Position numbers and translations under genes: made by a program
The notes under the pieces: generated by a model
The model's input: only the letters and a program-made list of their open reading frames with translations
Databases searched by the model: none
What the model was told of the DNA's origin: nothing
Shown: positions 8,575-16,705 of the stretch, piece by piece
Layout of the letters: the number at the start of each line of letters is the position of its first letter
Position numbering within the stretch: the first letter of the stretch is position 1
Assembly: GCF_001548035.1 (NCBI RefSeq)
Contig: NZ_AP014723.1
Span: 1,984,001-2,048,000 of the forward strand
Reading direction: 5' to 3'
Length of the DNA stretch: 64,000 nt
Origin: Sulfurospirillum sp. UCH001
GTDB taxonomy: Bacteria; Campylobacterota; Campylobacteria; Campylobacterales; Sulfurospirillaceae

Positions 8575-10024
8575 TTTTTATAAAACTTAAGATATCAATA
8601 TATTTCGTAAAAGAATCTGCCAATTTAGCTAAATTTGTTTCATCATAATCACAATACTTATATGCTACAAAAAACTTATATATATCACCTTCAAAATTAC
8701 TATCTAAATAATATTGAATAAAATTCTTTAAAATTTCTTCCTTAAACTGAAATTTATCTTGTATTATCTCCGTAAAATCGTCTATGTTTTTAATCAAAAT
8801 AATATTTTTATTATGCTTTAAATAACTATTACCAAACATATACACTGGCCTTTTGTATATACTGGCTTCTAGCCCTACAGTCCCATTAAGGATAATAACA
8901 CCTATTGAATTTTTAATAAGTTCCAGGGAATCATGACTGGGATCTATCAATTTAACATTAAATAATCTTTGAATTTTTTTATAGTCGCATAAATTTCGAT
9001 AACCAATATCTAATTTATGATCTTTCACATATAAATACTTCCCTATAGGCAATCTTCTAGCTAACTGTTCAATCAAAGCAATTTGTGAATATTTACCAAA
9101 AGACCAATGGGACAATACTGCTTCTGGTTCAATATGTAATGCAAAATAATAATATTCCTCACTAAAATCCACTTTATTATATGTTAAATTGAATTTATAT
9201 AATATTCTATTAAAAGCTGAATGTAAAACTTCATTTTGTTTTAATATATAATACTCATTTGGATCAATTAGCCTATTACAATTGAAACGTTGATAAATAT
9301 TCCAACATTTCCGTATAATTCCTTTTACAATCTGATATAAATCAAAAAAAAATGAATTTGTCTTTGTTTTGATTAAAACTGCATTTTTTGCTCTCGTCTT
9401 ATCAATGAAATTTTGAACCTCTTCAGAATTTTTGTAGTATTTTGTATTTAATCTCATATAATATTGCAAGAGCAATGAATCTCCATCATCATATTCAGTA
9501 AATCTAAAATTATTTTTATATATACCTGTACAAGCAATAAAACCAGAATAAATTATTTTTTTGTGTTTTGCTAGGGCTGATGCTATATGATTATATGTAT
9601 GTGTAGTCGTTTCGTGAAACAAAATGTTTATATCACTAAATTCATTAAATATTTTTTCCCAAAACAAATAATGTTTTATAACAATATCATAGGCTTCATC
9701 AAGAGAAAAACTTTCAAGTGTTCTATCACTAATAATTACACTATTTAAAGTAAATCTATTGGTCATATCTTCTTGAAATAATATATTGATTTTTTCGAGT
9801 ACCTCAAGTTTATTGAGCATATCTAATTTTAAATTTTGAATATATTCAACTAAAATGTAATCTGGTATTATATTATAATTCTTTTTCAAAATATTTGCAT
9901 CAATTGAAGAGTAAGCTATGTGAATAATTTTATATTTTTTATTCAAAAATTTATCGAGGCCTCCAAAAAGATGACAAAGACCCATTCTAGAAAAAAAAAT
10001 AACTGTTGGTTTTGGATCATTCAT
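8564..10024 (-). CDS. Capsule-type (KpsS/KpsC-like) glycosyltransferase, putative
   Basis: A 486-residue soluble-looking protein. The C-terminal third resembles capsule polysaccharide transferases of the PF05159 type: KDHK (about 330), a DPSHDSLELI segment, and then a glycine/asparagine turn GVIILNGTVGLEASIYKRPVYMFG (about 377-400), which corresponds to the NNTVGLEAL-x-GKPV motif of Kdo-transferring capsule enzymes. The N-terminal 300 residues are unfamiliar. It sits between the nonulosonate activation genes and the flippase, so transfer of the nonulosonic acid is one possibility. Two nine-base adenine runs (9344-9352, 9991-9999), the second within the first dozen codons, could slip. The call is by motif and context only. 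Confidence 0.5.
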   Translation of the reverse strand: MNDPKPTVIFFSRMGLCHLFGGLDKFLNKKYKIIHIAYSSIDANILKKNYNIIPDYILVEYIQNLKLDMLNKLEVLEKINILFQEDMTNRFTLNSVIISDRTLESFSLDEAYDIVIKHYLFWEKIFNEFSDINILFHETTTHTYNHIASALAKHKKIIYSGFIACTGIYKNNFRFTEYDDGDSLLLQYYMRLNTKYYKNSEEVQNFIDKTRAKNAVLIKTKTNSFFFDLYQIVKGIIRKCWNIYQRFNCNRLIDPNEYYILKQNEVLHSAFNRILYKFNLTYNKVDFSEEYYYFALHIEPEAVLSHWSFGKYSQIALIEQLARRLPIGKYLYVKDHKLDIGYRNLCDYKKIQRLFNVKLIDPSHDSLELIKNSIGVIILNGTVGLEASIYKRPVYMFGNSYLKHNKNIILIKNIDDFTEIIQDKFQFKEEILKNFIQYYLDSNFEGDIYKFFVAYKYCDYDETNLAKLADSFTKYIDILSFIKNEN

Positions 10025-11048
10025 TATAATTCCATCTTTTTTTTATAGTTTCATAGTCACTAGGGGTCCCCATATCTATCCAATAATCTGTAATTTCAAA
10101 ACTTTTGGTAACTTTTTTTTCATTTTTTAAAATATCAAACAAACTAGGTAAATCAAAAAATTCATCATTTGGTACATAACTTAAAACGGTTGGATCTAAT
10201 ATATATATACCTGTATTTATAAAAAATTCTTGTATTGGTTTTTCTTTCATAGATACAATATTACTTTTATTATCTATTTCTATGACTCCGTAAGGTATTT
10301 GATAGTTATCTTTTCTAATACACATTGTTGCTACAGAATTCACATTTATGTGAAAATCCAATAGTTTTTCATAATCTAATGAAGATAGGACATCTCCATT
10401 CGTAACGAAAAAAGGTTCATTAAGTTTCATATCTATCAAGCTTAATGCGCCTCCCGTACCAAGTCGTTTTTTTTCCTCAAGGTATTTGACTTCTATTCCA
10501 AATCTACTACCATCACCAAAATACTCTTTAATAACTTCTGATTTATAATTTACGCTAAGCATAAACTTAGTAAACCCATATAAGGTAAACATATCTATGA
10601 TATGTTCTATCATAGGCTTGTTGCCTACCTGTAACATTGGCTTTGGTGTATCTTGTGTAAGTTTCCCCAATCTAGTTCCTAAACCTCCAGCCATTATTAT
10701 CACCCAATTTGTTTTGAGATTGAACTCTATTTCATCAAGTGTAAATACTTTTATAAACTTATCATCATCATCAACAAGGGGAATATGTCTTCGATGTATT
10801 TTTTTTAAATAGCTCACAATCTGATTTTTTGAAATATTGATATGCAATTTATGAGGATTCTTGTTGATAATATGTTCTAAATCTAAGTTTTTATTTAAAA
10901 TTGCTTTTCGAATATCTCCATCTGTTATAAGACCCAAAAGTTTTTCTTTTGCATCAATGACAGGGAGTACCCCATTACCATTCAAATCAAGTAATCTAAT
11001 TGCATCATTAAGCGTTGTTTGTTTATTAAGAATTAATTTATTATTCAT
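10017..11048 (-). CDS. ptmE: CBS-domain nucleotidyltransferase (PtmE-like, glucosamine-1-phosphate guanylyltransferase type)
   Basis: A 343-residue fusion. Residues 1-115 form a pair of CBS domains (GLITDGDIRKAIL is a typical CBS stretch); residues 120-343 are a nucleotidyltransferase with the signature MAGGLGTRLGKLTQDTPKPM and the NGDVL metal-binding motif. In Campylobacter jejuni the same architecture (PtmE) makes GDP-glucosamine at the start of the legionaminic acid pathway, and the gene travels with neuB and neuA as here. It overlaps the neuA-like gene by eight bases upstream. The CBS pair may bind adenine nucleotides or a pathway ligand. Activity toward another sugar phosphate cannot be excluded. 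Confidence 0.7.
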   Translation of the reverse strand: MNNKLILNKQTTLNDAIRLLDLNGNGVLPVIDAKEKLLGLITDGDIRKAILNKNLDLEHIINKNPHKLHINISKNQIVSYLKKIHRRHIPLVDDDDKFIKVFTLDEIEFNLKTNWVIIMAGGLGTRLGKLTQDTPKPMLQVGNKPMIEHIIDMFTLYGFTKFMLSVNYKSEVIKEYFGDGSRFGIEVKYLEEKKRLGTGGALSLIDMKLNEPFFVTNGDVLSSLDYEKLLDFHINVNSVATMCIRKDNYQIPYGVIEIDNKSNIVSMKEKPIQEFFINTGIYILDPTVLSYVPNDEFFDLPSLFDILKNEKKVTKSFEITDYWIDMGTPSDYETIKKRWNYNE

Positions 11049-11721
11049 TATTGTTTCTCATTAAAAATTTTATATATTCAAAATCCTCTATAGTATCCAC
11101 ATCTATAGAACGAGATCTAGGCATTATATACGCATATGATTTATTGTTATAATATTGGCCTTGCTGAATCAACTTATATTTAAAGACATACACAGCTCCA
11201 TTCGGATAGTAACTTTTTTTGATCTCTTGACGATTTGAAAGATTTTCTTCAAATATGTTTTCAAATTTACCTTCTACTGTAATATATTTATGCCATTTTA
11301 TTGAATGATGTTCTTCTGTATAACTTACCACACTATCAGCATTCTTTTCTTTAAAAAGTTTTATTGCTTCATCTATATCTTTTACACATCTTAATGGTGA
11401 TGTAGGCTGAAGCACTACAAAATCTTCAATATGATAATTAAATTCATTATTTAATTTATCCACTGTATAAATAAAGTTGTCAATAGCTTTTGAGCTATCA
11501 CTAGCTAAATGCTCAGGTCTCAAAAATAAACTTTTCGCACCATAACTAATAGCTATGTTTTCTATTTCTTTACAATCCGTAGAGATAATCACTTCACTAA
11601 TATATTTCGATTTTAATGCCTCTTCAATAGTATAGGCTATCATTGGTTTTCCAAGTAAATCTTTGATATTTTTACCTGGCAATCCTTTTGAACCACTTCT
11701 TGCTGGAACTATCGCTATCAT
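11041..11721 (-). CDS. neuA: CMP-nonulosonic acid cytidylyltransferase (NeuA/LegF-like)
   Basis: A 226-residue enzyme of the NeuA/KdsB group, without the extra C-terminal domain of some NeuA proteins. The CTP-binding start IVPARSGSKGLPGKNIKDL (residues 4-22) and the LQPTSPLR motif (about 103-110) are intact, as is the terminal SIDVDTIEDF motif with metal-binding aspartates. The reaction is CTP plus a nine-carbon 2-keto acid to the CMP-sugar. It lies three bases downstream of neuB. Pseudaminic, legionaminic and sialic acid enzymes look alike; the neighbouring LegB/LegC-like genes favour a legionaminic-type acid. Confidence 0.85.
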   Translation of the reverse strand: MIAIVPARSGSKGLPGKNIKDLLGKPMIAYTIEEALKSKYISEVIISTDCKEIENIAISYGAKSLFLRPEHLASDSSKAIDNFIYTVDKLNNEFNYHIEDFVVLQPTSPLRCVKDIDEAIKLFKEKNADSVVSYTEEHHSIKWHKYITVEGKFENIFEENLSNRQEIKKSYYPNGAVYVFKYKLIQQGQYYNNKSYAYIMPRSRSIDVDTIEDFEYIKFLMRNNNE

Positions 11722-11723
11722 GT

Positions 11724-12785
11724 TTAAATAATATCCTCTTTAGTTAAAATATGGTCATACCCTAAATTTTTATTAATTGTTCTCCCGATAACAAAATCTG
11801 TCATATCAGGGTCAAATGCTCCACCTGGTCTTTTATAATCGATATCTTCATAAGATATAATATCGCCTTGCTTCATTTCTCTTGTAAGCACAATACTTCT
11901 TCTAAATTCTCTCTTTTTTTCAACACTTTCAGTTGCCGTAATTCTATATGAACCTAAAGCTTCTATAATTCTTTTAGAATTTTCTACAATTTCTTTCATT
12001 TCATTTTTGGTAGCAGAAACTTTATGATCCCAACCCTCCATATTTTTATCGAGTGTAAAATGTTTTTCTATTATACAAGCGCCCAATGCAACGGAAGCTA
12101 GAGGTATAGCTGTGCCTAAAGAATGATCTGAAAATCCTATGGGATACTCTGGATAAGTTGTCATAAGGGTTTTTATATTGTTTAAATGTACATCACTATC
12201 ACTAGGTGGATAGGTAGCTATACAATGTAGGATTACTATTTGATTATTCCCTGCGCTTTCTATTGTTTTAACAGCCTTATCTATTTCATACAGTTCACTA
12301 AGCCCTGTTGAAATTATCATTGGCTTTCCTTTTCTAGCCAAATAATCTAAAAATGGATAATTATTTAAATCCATTGAAGCTACTTTTATAAATGGACTTT
12401 CCAACTTATCAATTAAAAAATCTGCTTCTTTTTTACTAAAAGGCGTTGATGTACAATCTATTCCAATATCATTTGCAAATTTTTTCATTTCAAGAAGTTC
12501 TTCTTCTGAAATAGAATATGCATCGACTATCTCTTCAAGTGTATAATCAGTTCTATTCCTATAATCATCCGCAACAAAATAATTATCTTCATATTTTTTT
12601 CTTGAAAAAATACTATCTTTTGACCAACTTTGGAACTTGACACAGTCAGCTCCTGCTTCTTTTGCTTCTATAATTAATTTTTTTGCTAACTCCATATTTC
12701 CATTGTGATTTGAGCCTAATTCTGCTATGATATATGGCGTACAGAAGTTAAAAACCTCTTTTTGATTTGTTAATTGTACTTTCAT
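11724..12785 (-). CDS. neuB: Nonulosonic acid synthase (NeuB/LegI-like)
   Basis: A 353-residue protein with the NeuB TIM barrel (residues about 15-270) and a C-terminal SAF/antifreeze-like domain (about 290-350). Recognisable motifs are IIAELGSNHNGNMELAK (residues 19-35), DCVKFQSW, GIDCTSTPF, FIKVASMDL, and GFSDHSLG. It condenses phosphoenolpyruvate with a six-carbon N-acyl-amino sugar to form the nine-carbon acid. Ten bases separate it from the upstream PIG-L gene and three from the downstream neuA. Subtype (sialic, legionaminic or pseudaminic) is not decided by sequence reading; context points to the legionaminic type. Confidence 0.88.
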   Translation of the reverse strand: MKVQLTNQKEVFNFCTPYIIAELGSNHNGNMELAKKLIIEAKEAGADCVKFQSWSKDSIFSRKKYEDNYFVADDYRNRTDYTLEEIVDAYSISEEELLEMKKFANDIGIDCTSTPFSKKEADFLIDKLESPFIKVASMDLNNYPFLDYLARKGKPMIISTGLSELYEIDKAVKTIESAGNNQIVILHCIATYPPSDSDVHLNNIKTLMTTYPEYPIGFSDHSLGTAIPLASVALGACIIEKHFTLDKNMEGWDHKVSATKNEMKEIVENSKRIIEALGSYRITATESVEKKREFRRSIVLTREMKQGDIISYEDIDYKRPGGAFDPDMTDFVIGRTINKNLGYDHILTKEDII

Positions 12786-12794
12786 TTTTTCCTC

Positions 12795-13451
12795 TTATTT
12801 TATTTCTTTTAATAATAGAAAACTTTCAGCATATTGGCAACCACAAGTTGCACCTCTAAATGTAGCCAATGCTCTTAAATTTTCTTCACTTCTTGGGAAT
12901 GGATGTTGAGCCATCTCACTCTCAAATATTTTCATAATTTCTATTTTTTTCTCCATATAATCAGTTATATCAACAAATACATTAGGAATAAAACTATCTT
13001 CTTTTGTACTTAATGCAAACTCAGTTTCACTAAGTGTCTCCATCATATATATTTTTTTTATAAATGGATATCTAAAAGATTTAGTACAACTATACGCTGC
13101 TTCAAATATTCTTCTATGATCACTATGTACATCTCCTTTAAAGGGAAGATAAATAATATTTGGTTTAACCTCATTAATCACTTTTGATATGTTATCAATA
13201 AGGTCACTCATATAATATTTATCTACTTGCATAGTTGTAAGTTGTAAATTATAAATACTATCAAAGCTATACGCATTAAAGACATGTTCTATTTCTGATG
13301 TTCTTGTATTATAATAGCTATGGTTCTTATCGATTGAGGTGCAAATTAACCAATGTATTTCATCTAATGCTGCTTTATGTTTTAAAAGAGTTCCACCACA
13401 TCCTAAAGTTTCATCATCTGGATGTACCGCTATAACTAAAACTTTATTCAT
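12795..13451 (-). CDS. PIG-L family zinc N-deacetylase
   Basis: A 218-residue deacetylase of the PIG-L/LmbE family. The zinc motif HPDDE is at residues 10-14 and the second zinc histidine is in HSDH at 109-112. Family members remove N-acetyl groups from amino sugars. The four-base overlap with the formyltransferase gene upstream and ten-base spacing to neuB downstream place it inside the nonulosonate operon. This suggests that an N-acetyl group is removed from an intermediate or the final acid, leaving an amine that the formyltransferase could use. That coupling is an inference. Confidence 0.85.
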   Translation of the reverse strand: MNKVLVIAVHPDDETLGCGGTLLKHKAALDEIHWLICTSIDKNHSYYNTRTSEIEHVFNAYSFDSIYNLQLTTMQVDKYYMSDLIDNISKVINEVKPNIIYLPFKGDVHSDHRRIFEAAYSCTKSFRYPFIKKIYMMETLSETEFALSTKEDSFIPNVFVDITDYMEKKIEIMKIFESEMAQHPFPRSEENLRALATFRGATCGCQYAESFLLLKEIK

Positions 13452-14329
13452 AAATATTCTCCTACTTTAGGAAGTACATCAAATTCATGATCCAAAATTT
13501 CTATTGCACCATCGTAGGTTTTAACGACTATTGTGTCATCTTTTAATTGTAAAACCTTACCACTTTCGATATGATTTTGATTATATTCTACAATTTTTAC
13601 TTTCCAAATACTTATATTTTTATTATTATATTCGATATGAGCACCTATATATGGTCTAGTTAATGCTCTCACTAAATTAAAAATAGCTTCACTACTCATA
13701 CGAAAATCAATTTTCCCGTCAGATTGACCTCGTTTCCTCCAAATATTAGATAATTTATGATCTTGTACTACCTTTTGATACGTTTTAGTTTTTAACAATG
13801 GGATAAACTCATCTATTTGCAAAAGGGCAATATCTGTGACCTTCTGATAAAGTGTTTGGGCATCATCAGTATTTAAAATTTCAAAATCTTTTTGAGATAA
13901 GATATCCCCATCGTCAGCACCATCACTTATAAAGAAAAAAGTTGAAGCACTTTGTTTCAGACCTAGAACCAAAGACCAAATAAGAGGGTGCCTACCTCGG
14001 TTTTGTGGTAATTTTGTAGGATGATAACCTACTATACCCATAGGGGCCAAGTTTAATAATTCCTTTTTAATTAAACTAGACCAGCCAAAACAAAACACAA
14101 TATCTGGATTTAACGTTTTTATCCATTCAACCGTTTCTTTAGAATTAATATCATCTGTATATTTGTATAGTAATCTATTTTCTATGCACAATGGAGTCAA
14201 ATCTTCAAAATCACTATTAAATTTTGATTCTTTTTTAGTGCAAACTCCAACAATATGAGCTTTTATATCTATCAATTTTTCAAGCATCTTTTTTGAAAAT
14301 TTAACTGTTCCAATAAAAACTATTTTCAT
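13448..14329 (-). CDS. Formyltransferase-like protein, sugar N-formyltransferase candidate
   Basis: About 293 residues from the ATG at 14329; a TTG at 14344 is in frame, but GGTGGGA is well placed for the ATG, which overlaps the previous stop as ATGA. The N-terminal domain is of the formyltransferase type and residues about 205-293 resemble the C-terminal barrel of methionyl-tRNA formyltransferase. The catalytic histidine H103 (in HPTKLPQNRGRHP) and aspartate D139 (in DGADDGD) are present, but the usual asparagine two residues before the histidine is G101. Coupled to a PIG-L deacetylase inside a NeuB operon, it probably formylates an amino sugar or a nonulosonic acid using N10-formyl-tetrahydrofolate. 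A different acyl donor is possible. Confidence 0.7.
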   Translation of the reverse strand: MKIVFIGTVKFSKKMLEKLIDIKAHIVGVCTKKESKFNSDFEDLTPLCIENRLLYKYTDDINSKETVEWIKTLNPDIVFCFGWSSLIKKELLNLAPMGIVGYHPTKLPQNRGRHPLIWSLVLGLKQSASTFFFISDGADDGDILSQKDFEILNTDDAQTLYQKVTDIALLQIDEFIPLLKTKTYQKVVQDHKLSNIWRKRGQSDGKIDFRMSSEAIFNLVRALTRPYIGAHIEYNNKNISIWKVKIVEYNQNHIESGKVLQLKDDTIVVKTYDGAIEILDHEFDVLPKVGEYL

Positions 14330-14997
14330 TTTTTTTCCCACCAAAAATAATGAAAATCATTGTGCACACATAATCCAACAGTATTGTTGCAATATTGCCT
14401 ATAATAACTGATTGTCTCATTCGTAAACAAAGCTTTTAGTCCTTGGTTAAGTAAAGTTTGAAAAAAAACCCAATCAACCGCAATTAGCATATAATCAAAA
14501 CTCACTTTCTCAATATTTTTGAGCTTAATTGCGGTATTTGTCATTCCAAAAATATTTTTATCTTTTATAAATTCAAAATTAATTACTTCCAAATTTTTTA
14601 ACCTGTGTGAAAAATATTTTTTTTCATAAACACCACCTTCATTAAAAAGGCTTACATCATTTACGACAATATCATATTCTTTCAAAAACTCAAGTGACTT
14701 TTCAATACGATTTTTTTCAAAATAATCGTCGCTATCGCCAAAAATTAGAATATCATATCCCTTGTCAATAACATAGTTAATACCATATTCTCTATTTTTT
14801 GCAATAGATGAAGCGCTACATATTTCTAAAATATTTAAATGAGAATACTGCTGTTTTAATTGAGTAAGCCCTAAATAACCGTCATTAACAATGATTATGT
14901 CAAACTTTTTGTATGTTTGATTATCTAACGAATTAAAAAAATCAAATAAATATTGCTCATCCATTGGGAAAATAGTTGTTAAAAAAGCTATCTTCAC
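14326..14997 (-). CDS. Glycosyltransferase family 2
   Basis: A 223-residue GT-A protein, short for the family. It has FLTTIFPMDEQYL at the N-terminus, IIIVNDGYLG (about residues 34-43), and IFGDSDDYF (about 85-93), which holds the DXD-equivalent metal site. There is no membrane segment. It is coupled at both ends (ATGA to the formyltransferase, four-base overlap with the acetyltransferase). The position inside the nonulosonate block suggests a matching acceptor, but family 2 enzymes do not normally use CMP-sugars, so it more likely adds a neighbouring residue. Confidence 0.75.
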   Translation of the reverse strand: MKIAFLTTIFPMDEQYLFDFFNSLDNQTYKKFDIIIVNDGYLGLTQLKQQYSHLNILEICSASSIAKNREYGINYVIDKGYDILIFGDSDDYFEKNRIEKSLEFLKEYDIVVNDVSLFNEGGVYEKKYFSHRLKNLEVINFEFIKDKNIFGMTNTAIKLKNIEKVSFDYMLIAVDWVFFQTLLNQGLKALFTNETISYYRQYCNNTVGLCVHNDFHYFWWEKK

Positions 14998-15569
14998 TTT
15001 ACTATACTCCCGGCTTTTATAAACCCTTTCACGGTTGCATATTCTTTACATGTAACATTGCTTCCATAAAATGTTCCTGCTTTGACGTGTGCTCCGCCAT
15101 TGAGAATGGCTCCCGTTGAGATATGACAATGATCTTCAATGATAGCATCGTGTTCTACAAGTGCTTTTGTATTGATGATGCAATTTTTTCCTATATGCGC
15201 ACTAGCATTGACTAAAGCGTGATGCATCACAATGGAGCCTTCACTGATATGCCCATGTTTCGATACGTATGCCAATGGCGAAATCACTACAGGAAGCTCG
15301 TAACCCAAACATTTGAGCATTTCAAAAAGTTCGATTCTAATTTCAGGAGAGTTGATTTGCCCAACCGTAATAAACGCATAGTGATAGTGCTGGCGCAAAT
15401 GATTCAAATCCTCATCGCTTCCTACAATTTTATACCCTAAAACATCGTGCCCAATCAGTTCTTTCTTATCGATAATCCCTGCAATTTCAAATCTATTTTC
15501 TTGCTCAATGACATCAATGACTGACTTGCAATGCCCACCGCCACCAATAAGAAGAATTTTCTTTTTCAT
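14994..15569 (-). CDS. neuD: NeuD/PglD-like sugar O/N-acetyltransferase
   Basis: About 191 residues from the ATG at 15569, which overlaps the aminotransferase stop as ATGA; a longer frame beginning upstream lies inside that gene and lacks a ribosome site. An N-terminal Rossmann-like part (KKKILLIGGGGHCKSVIDVI) is followed by hexapeptide repeats forming a left-handed beta helix, the PglD/NeuD architecture. In legionaminic acid synthesis the protein at this place (LegH) N-acetylates the 4-amino sugar made by LegC. The catalytic histidine is probably in LVEHDAII (about residue 140). Base composition here is clearly less AT-rich than in the genes to the left. Confidence 0.82.
   Translation of the reverse strand: MKKKILLIGGGGHCKSVIDVIEQENRFEIAGIIDKKELIGHDVLGYKIVGSDEDLNHLRQHYHYAFITVGQINSPEIRIELFEMLKCLGYELPVVISPLAYVSKHGHISEGSIVMHHALVNASAHIGKNCIINTKALVEHDAIIEDHCHISTGAILNGGAHVKAGTFYGSNVTCKEYATVKGFIKAGSIVK
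15046..15055. repeat. TTACATGTAA palindrome
   Basis: One of seven exact copies of this palindrome in the window; here inside the neuD-like gene, the first one to the right of the AT-rich left island. Confidence 0.6.
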
Positions 15570-16705
15570 ACTCTCACCGAACTTGGGATATTGACGATAC
15601 GCTCTTCCAAATAAACGGCGTTGGAAAGGTCGCCACATTGACATGTTTTAAACATTTCGAGTCTATTCATGGGCGTCCAAATGGGGCGTGTCATCACACC
15701 ATTAGCGTTGGTGTATTCTAAAAAAAGATCTCGCTGTTCTTTATTGTCAAGCATAATAGCATTAAGCCAATAATTTGATATTGCATCTTTTGGCTCTTTT
15801 ATAAACATGACATCTATTGAGCTAAAAAAGTCTTCATACATTTTTGCTAAACCTCTTTTATTCTTCAAAAAACCATTGACTTGTTCAAGTTGTGCAACGA
15901 GAAGCGCGGCATTAAGATTTGGTAGGCGGTAATTAAAGCCTACTTCATCATGGACAAACTCCCATTTGTGCGGTACTTTTGCCGTAGTGGTGATATGCTT
16001 TGCTCTTTTGGCTAACGCTTCATCATCAGTTACTATCACACCGCCACCACCACTGGTGATGATTTTATTGCCATTGAAACTAAAAGCCCCTACTTTGCCA
16101 AATCTCCCTGTATGCTTGCTTTTATAATAACTTCCAAGCGATTCAGCCGCATCTTCGATCAATGATATATGCCATATATCGCAAATGGCTTTTATTTCAT
16201 CTATCTTGCACGGATGCCCAAAAGTGTGCATCGGTACACACGCTTTAATGACTTTTCCCGTTCTTTTATTGATACATCGATTTTCTTTTATTTCAGCATT
16301 TTCATCTAAAAATATGTTCAGTGCCTCGGGCGATAAACCTAAAGTCTCTTTATCGACATCCACAAAAATTGGTTTCGCACCACAATATGTAATGGCATTA
16401 CAAGTAGCGATAAACGTCAAAGGCTGCGTAATGACTTCATCATCTTTTTCAACGCCCATCAAAACCAAACTTACATGTAAAGCTGCTGTTCCATTCACCG
16501 TTGCGATTGCATACTTACTTCCTACATGTAAAGCAAACTCTTTTTCAAAACGATCGACATAAGCACCCACGCTAGAGACAAAAGTCGAGTCAATACACTC
16601 ATTCAAATATTTTTTTTCATTTCCAATAAAACGAGGTTCATGCAAAGGAATAAAATTTTTTGTTGCAAATGTATCTTGGATAAATGTTACTATTTTCTCA
16701 TACAT
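15566..16705 (-). CDS. legC: LegC-like 4-keto nucleotide-sugar aminotransferase
   Basis: A 379-residue PLP enzyme of the DegT family. K214 in SFNGNKIITSGGGG is the Schiff-base lysine and IEDAAESLGS (183-192) provides the PLP aspartate. Its N-terminus, with HEPRFIGNEKKYLNECIDS, is the form seen in LegC-family proteins rather than in PseC or RffA. It would convert the 4-keto sugar from the dehydratase next door into the 4-amino sugar. The start overlaps the dehydratase stop as TAATG with a GGGA site upstream, indicating coupling. Confidence 0.82.
   Translation of the reverse strand: MYEKIVTFIQDTFATKNFIPLHEPRFIGNEKKYLNECIDSTFVSSVGAYVDRFEKEFALHVGSKYAIATVNGTAALHVSLVLMGVEKDDEVITQPLTFIATCNAITYCGAKPIFVDVDKETLGLSPEALNIFLDENAEIKENRCINKRTGKVIKACVPMHTFGHPCKIDEIKAICDIWHISLIEDAAESLGSYYKSKHTGRFGKVGAFSFNGNKIITSGGGGVIVTDDEALAKRAKHITTTAKVPHKWEFVHDEVGFNYRLPNLNAALLVAQLEQVNGFLKNKRGLAKMYEDFFSSIDVMFIKEPKDAISNYWLNAIMLDNKEQRDLFLEYTNANGVMTRPIWTPMNRLEMFKTCQCGDLSNAVYLEERIVNIPSSVRV
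16471..16480. repeat. TTACATGTAA palindrome
   Basis: Exact copy inside the legC-like gene. A half-extended copy (ACATGTAA) follows at 16524-16531. Confidence 0.6.
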
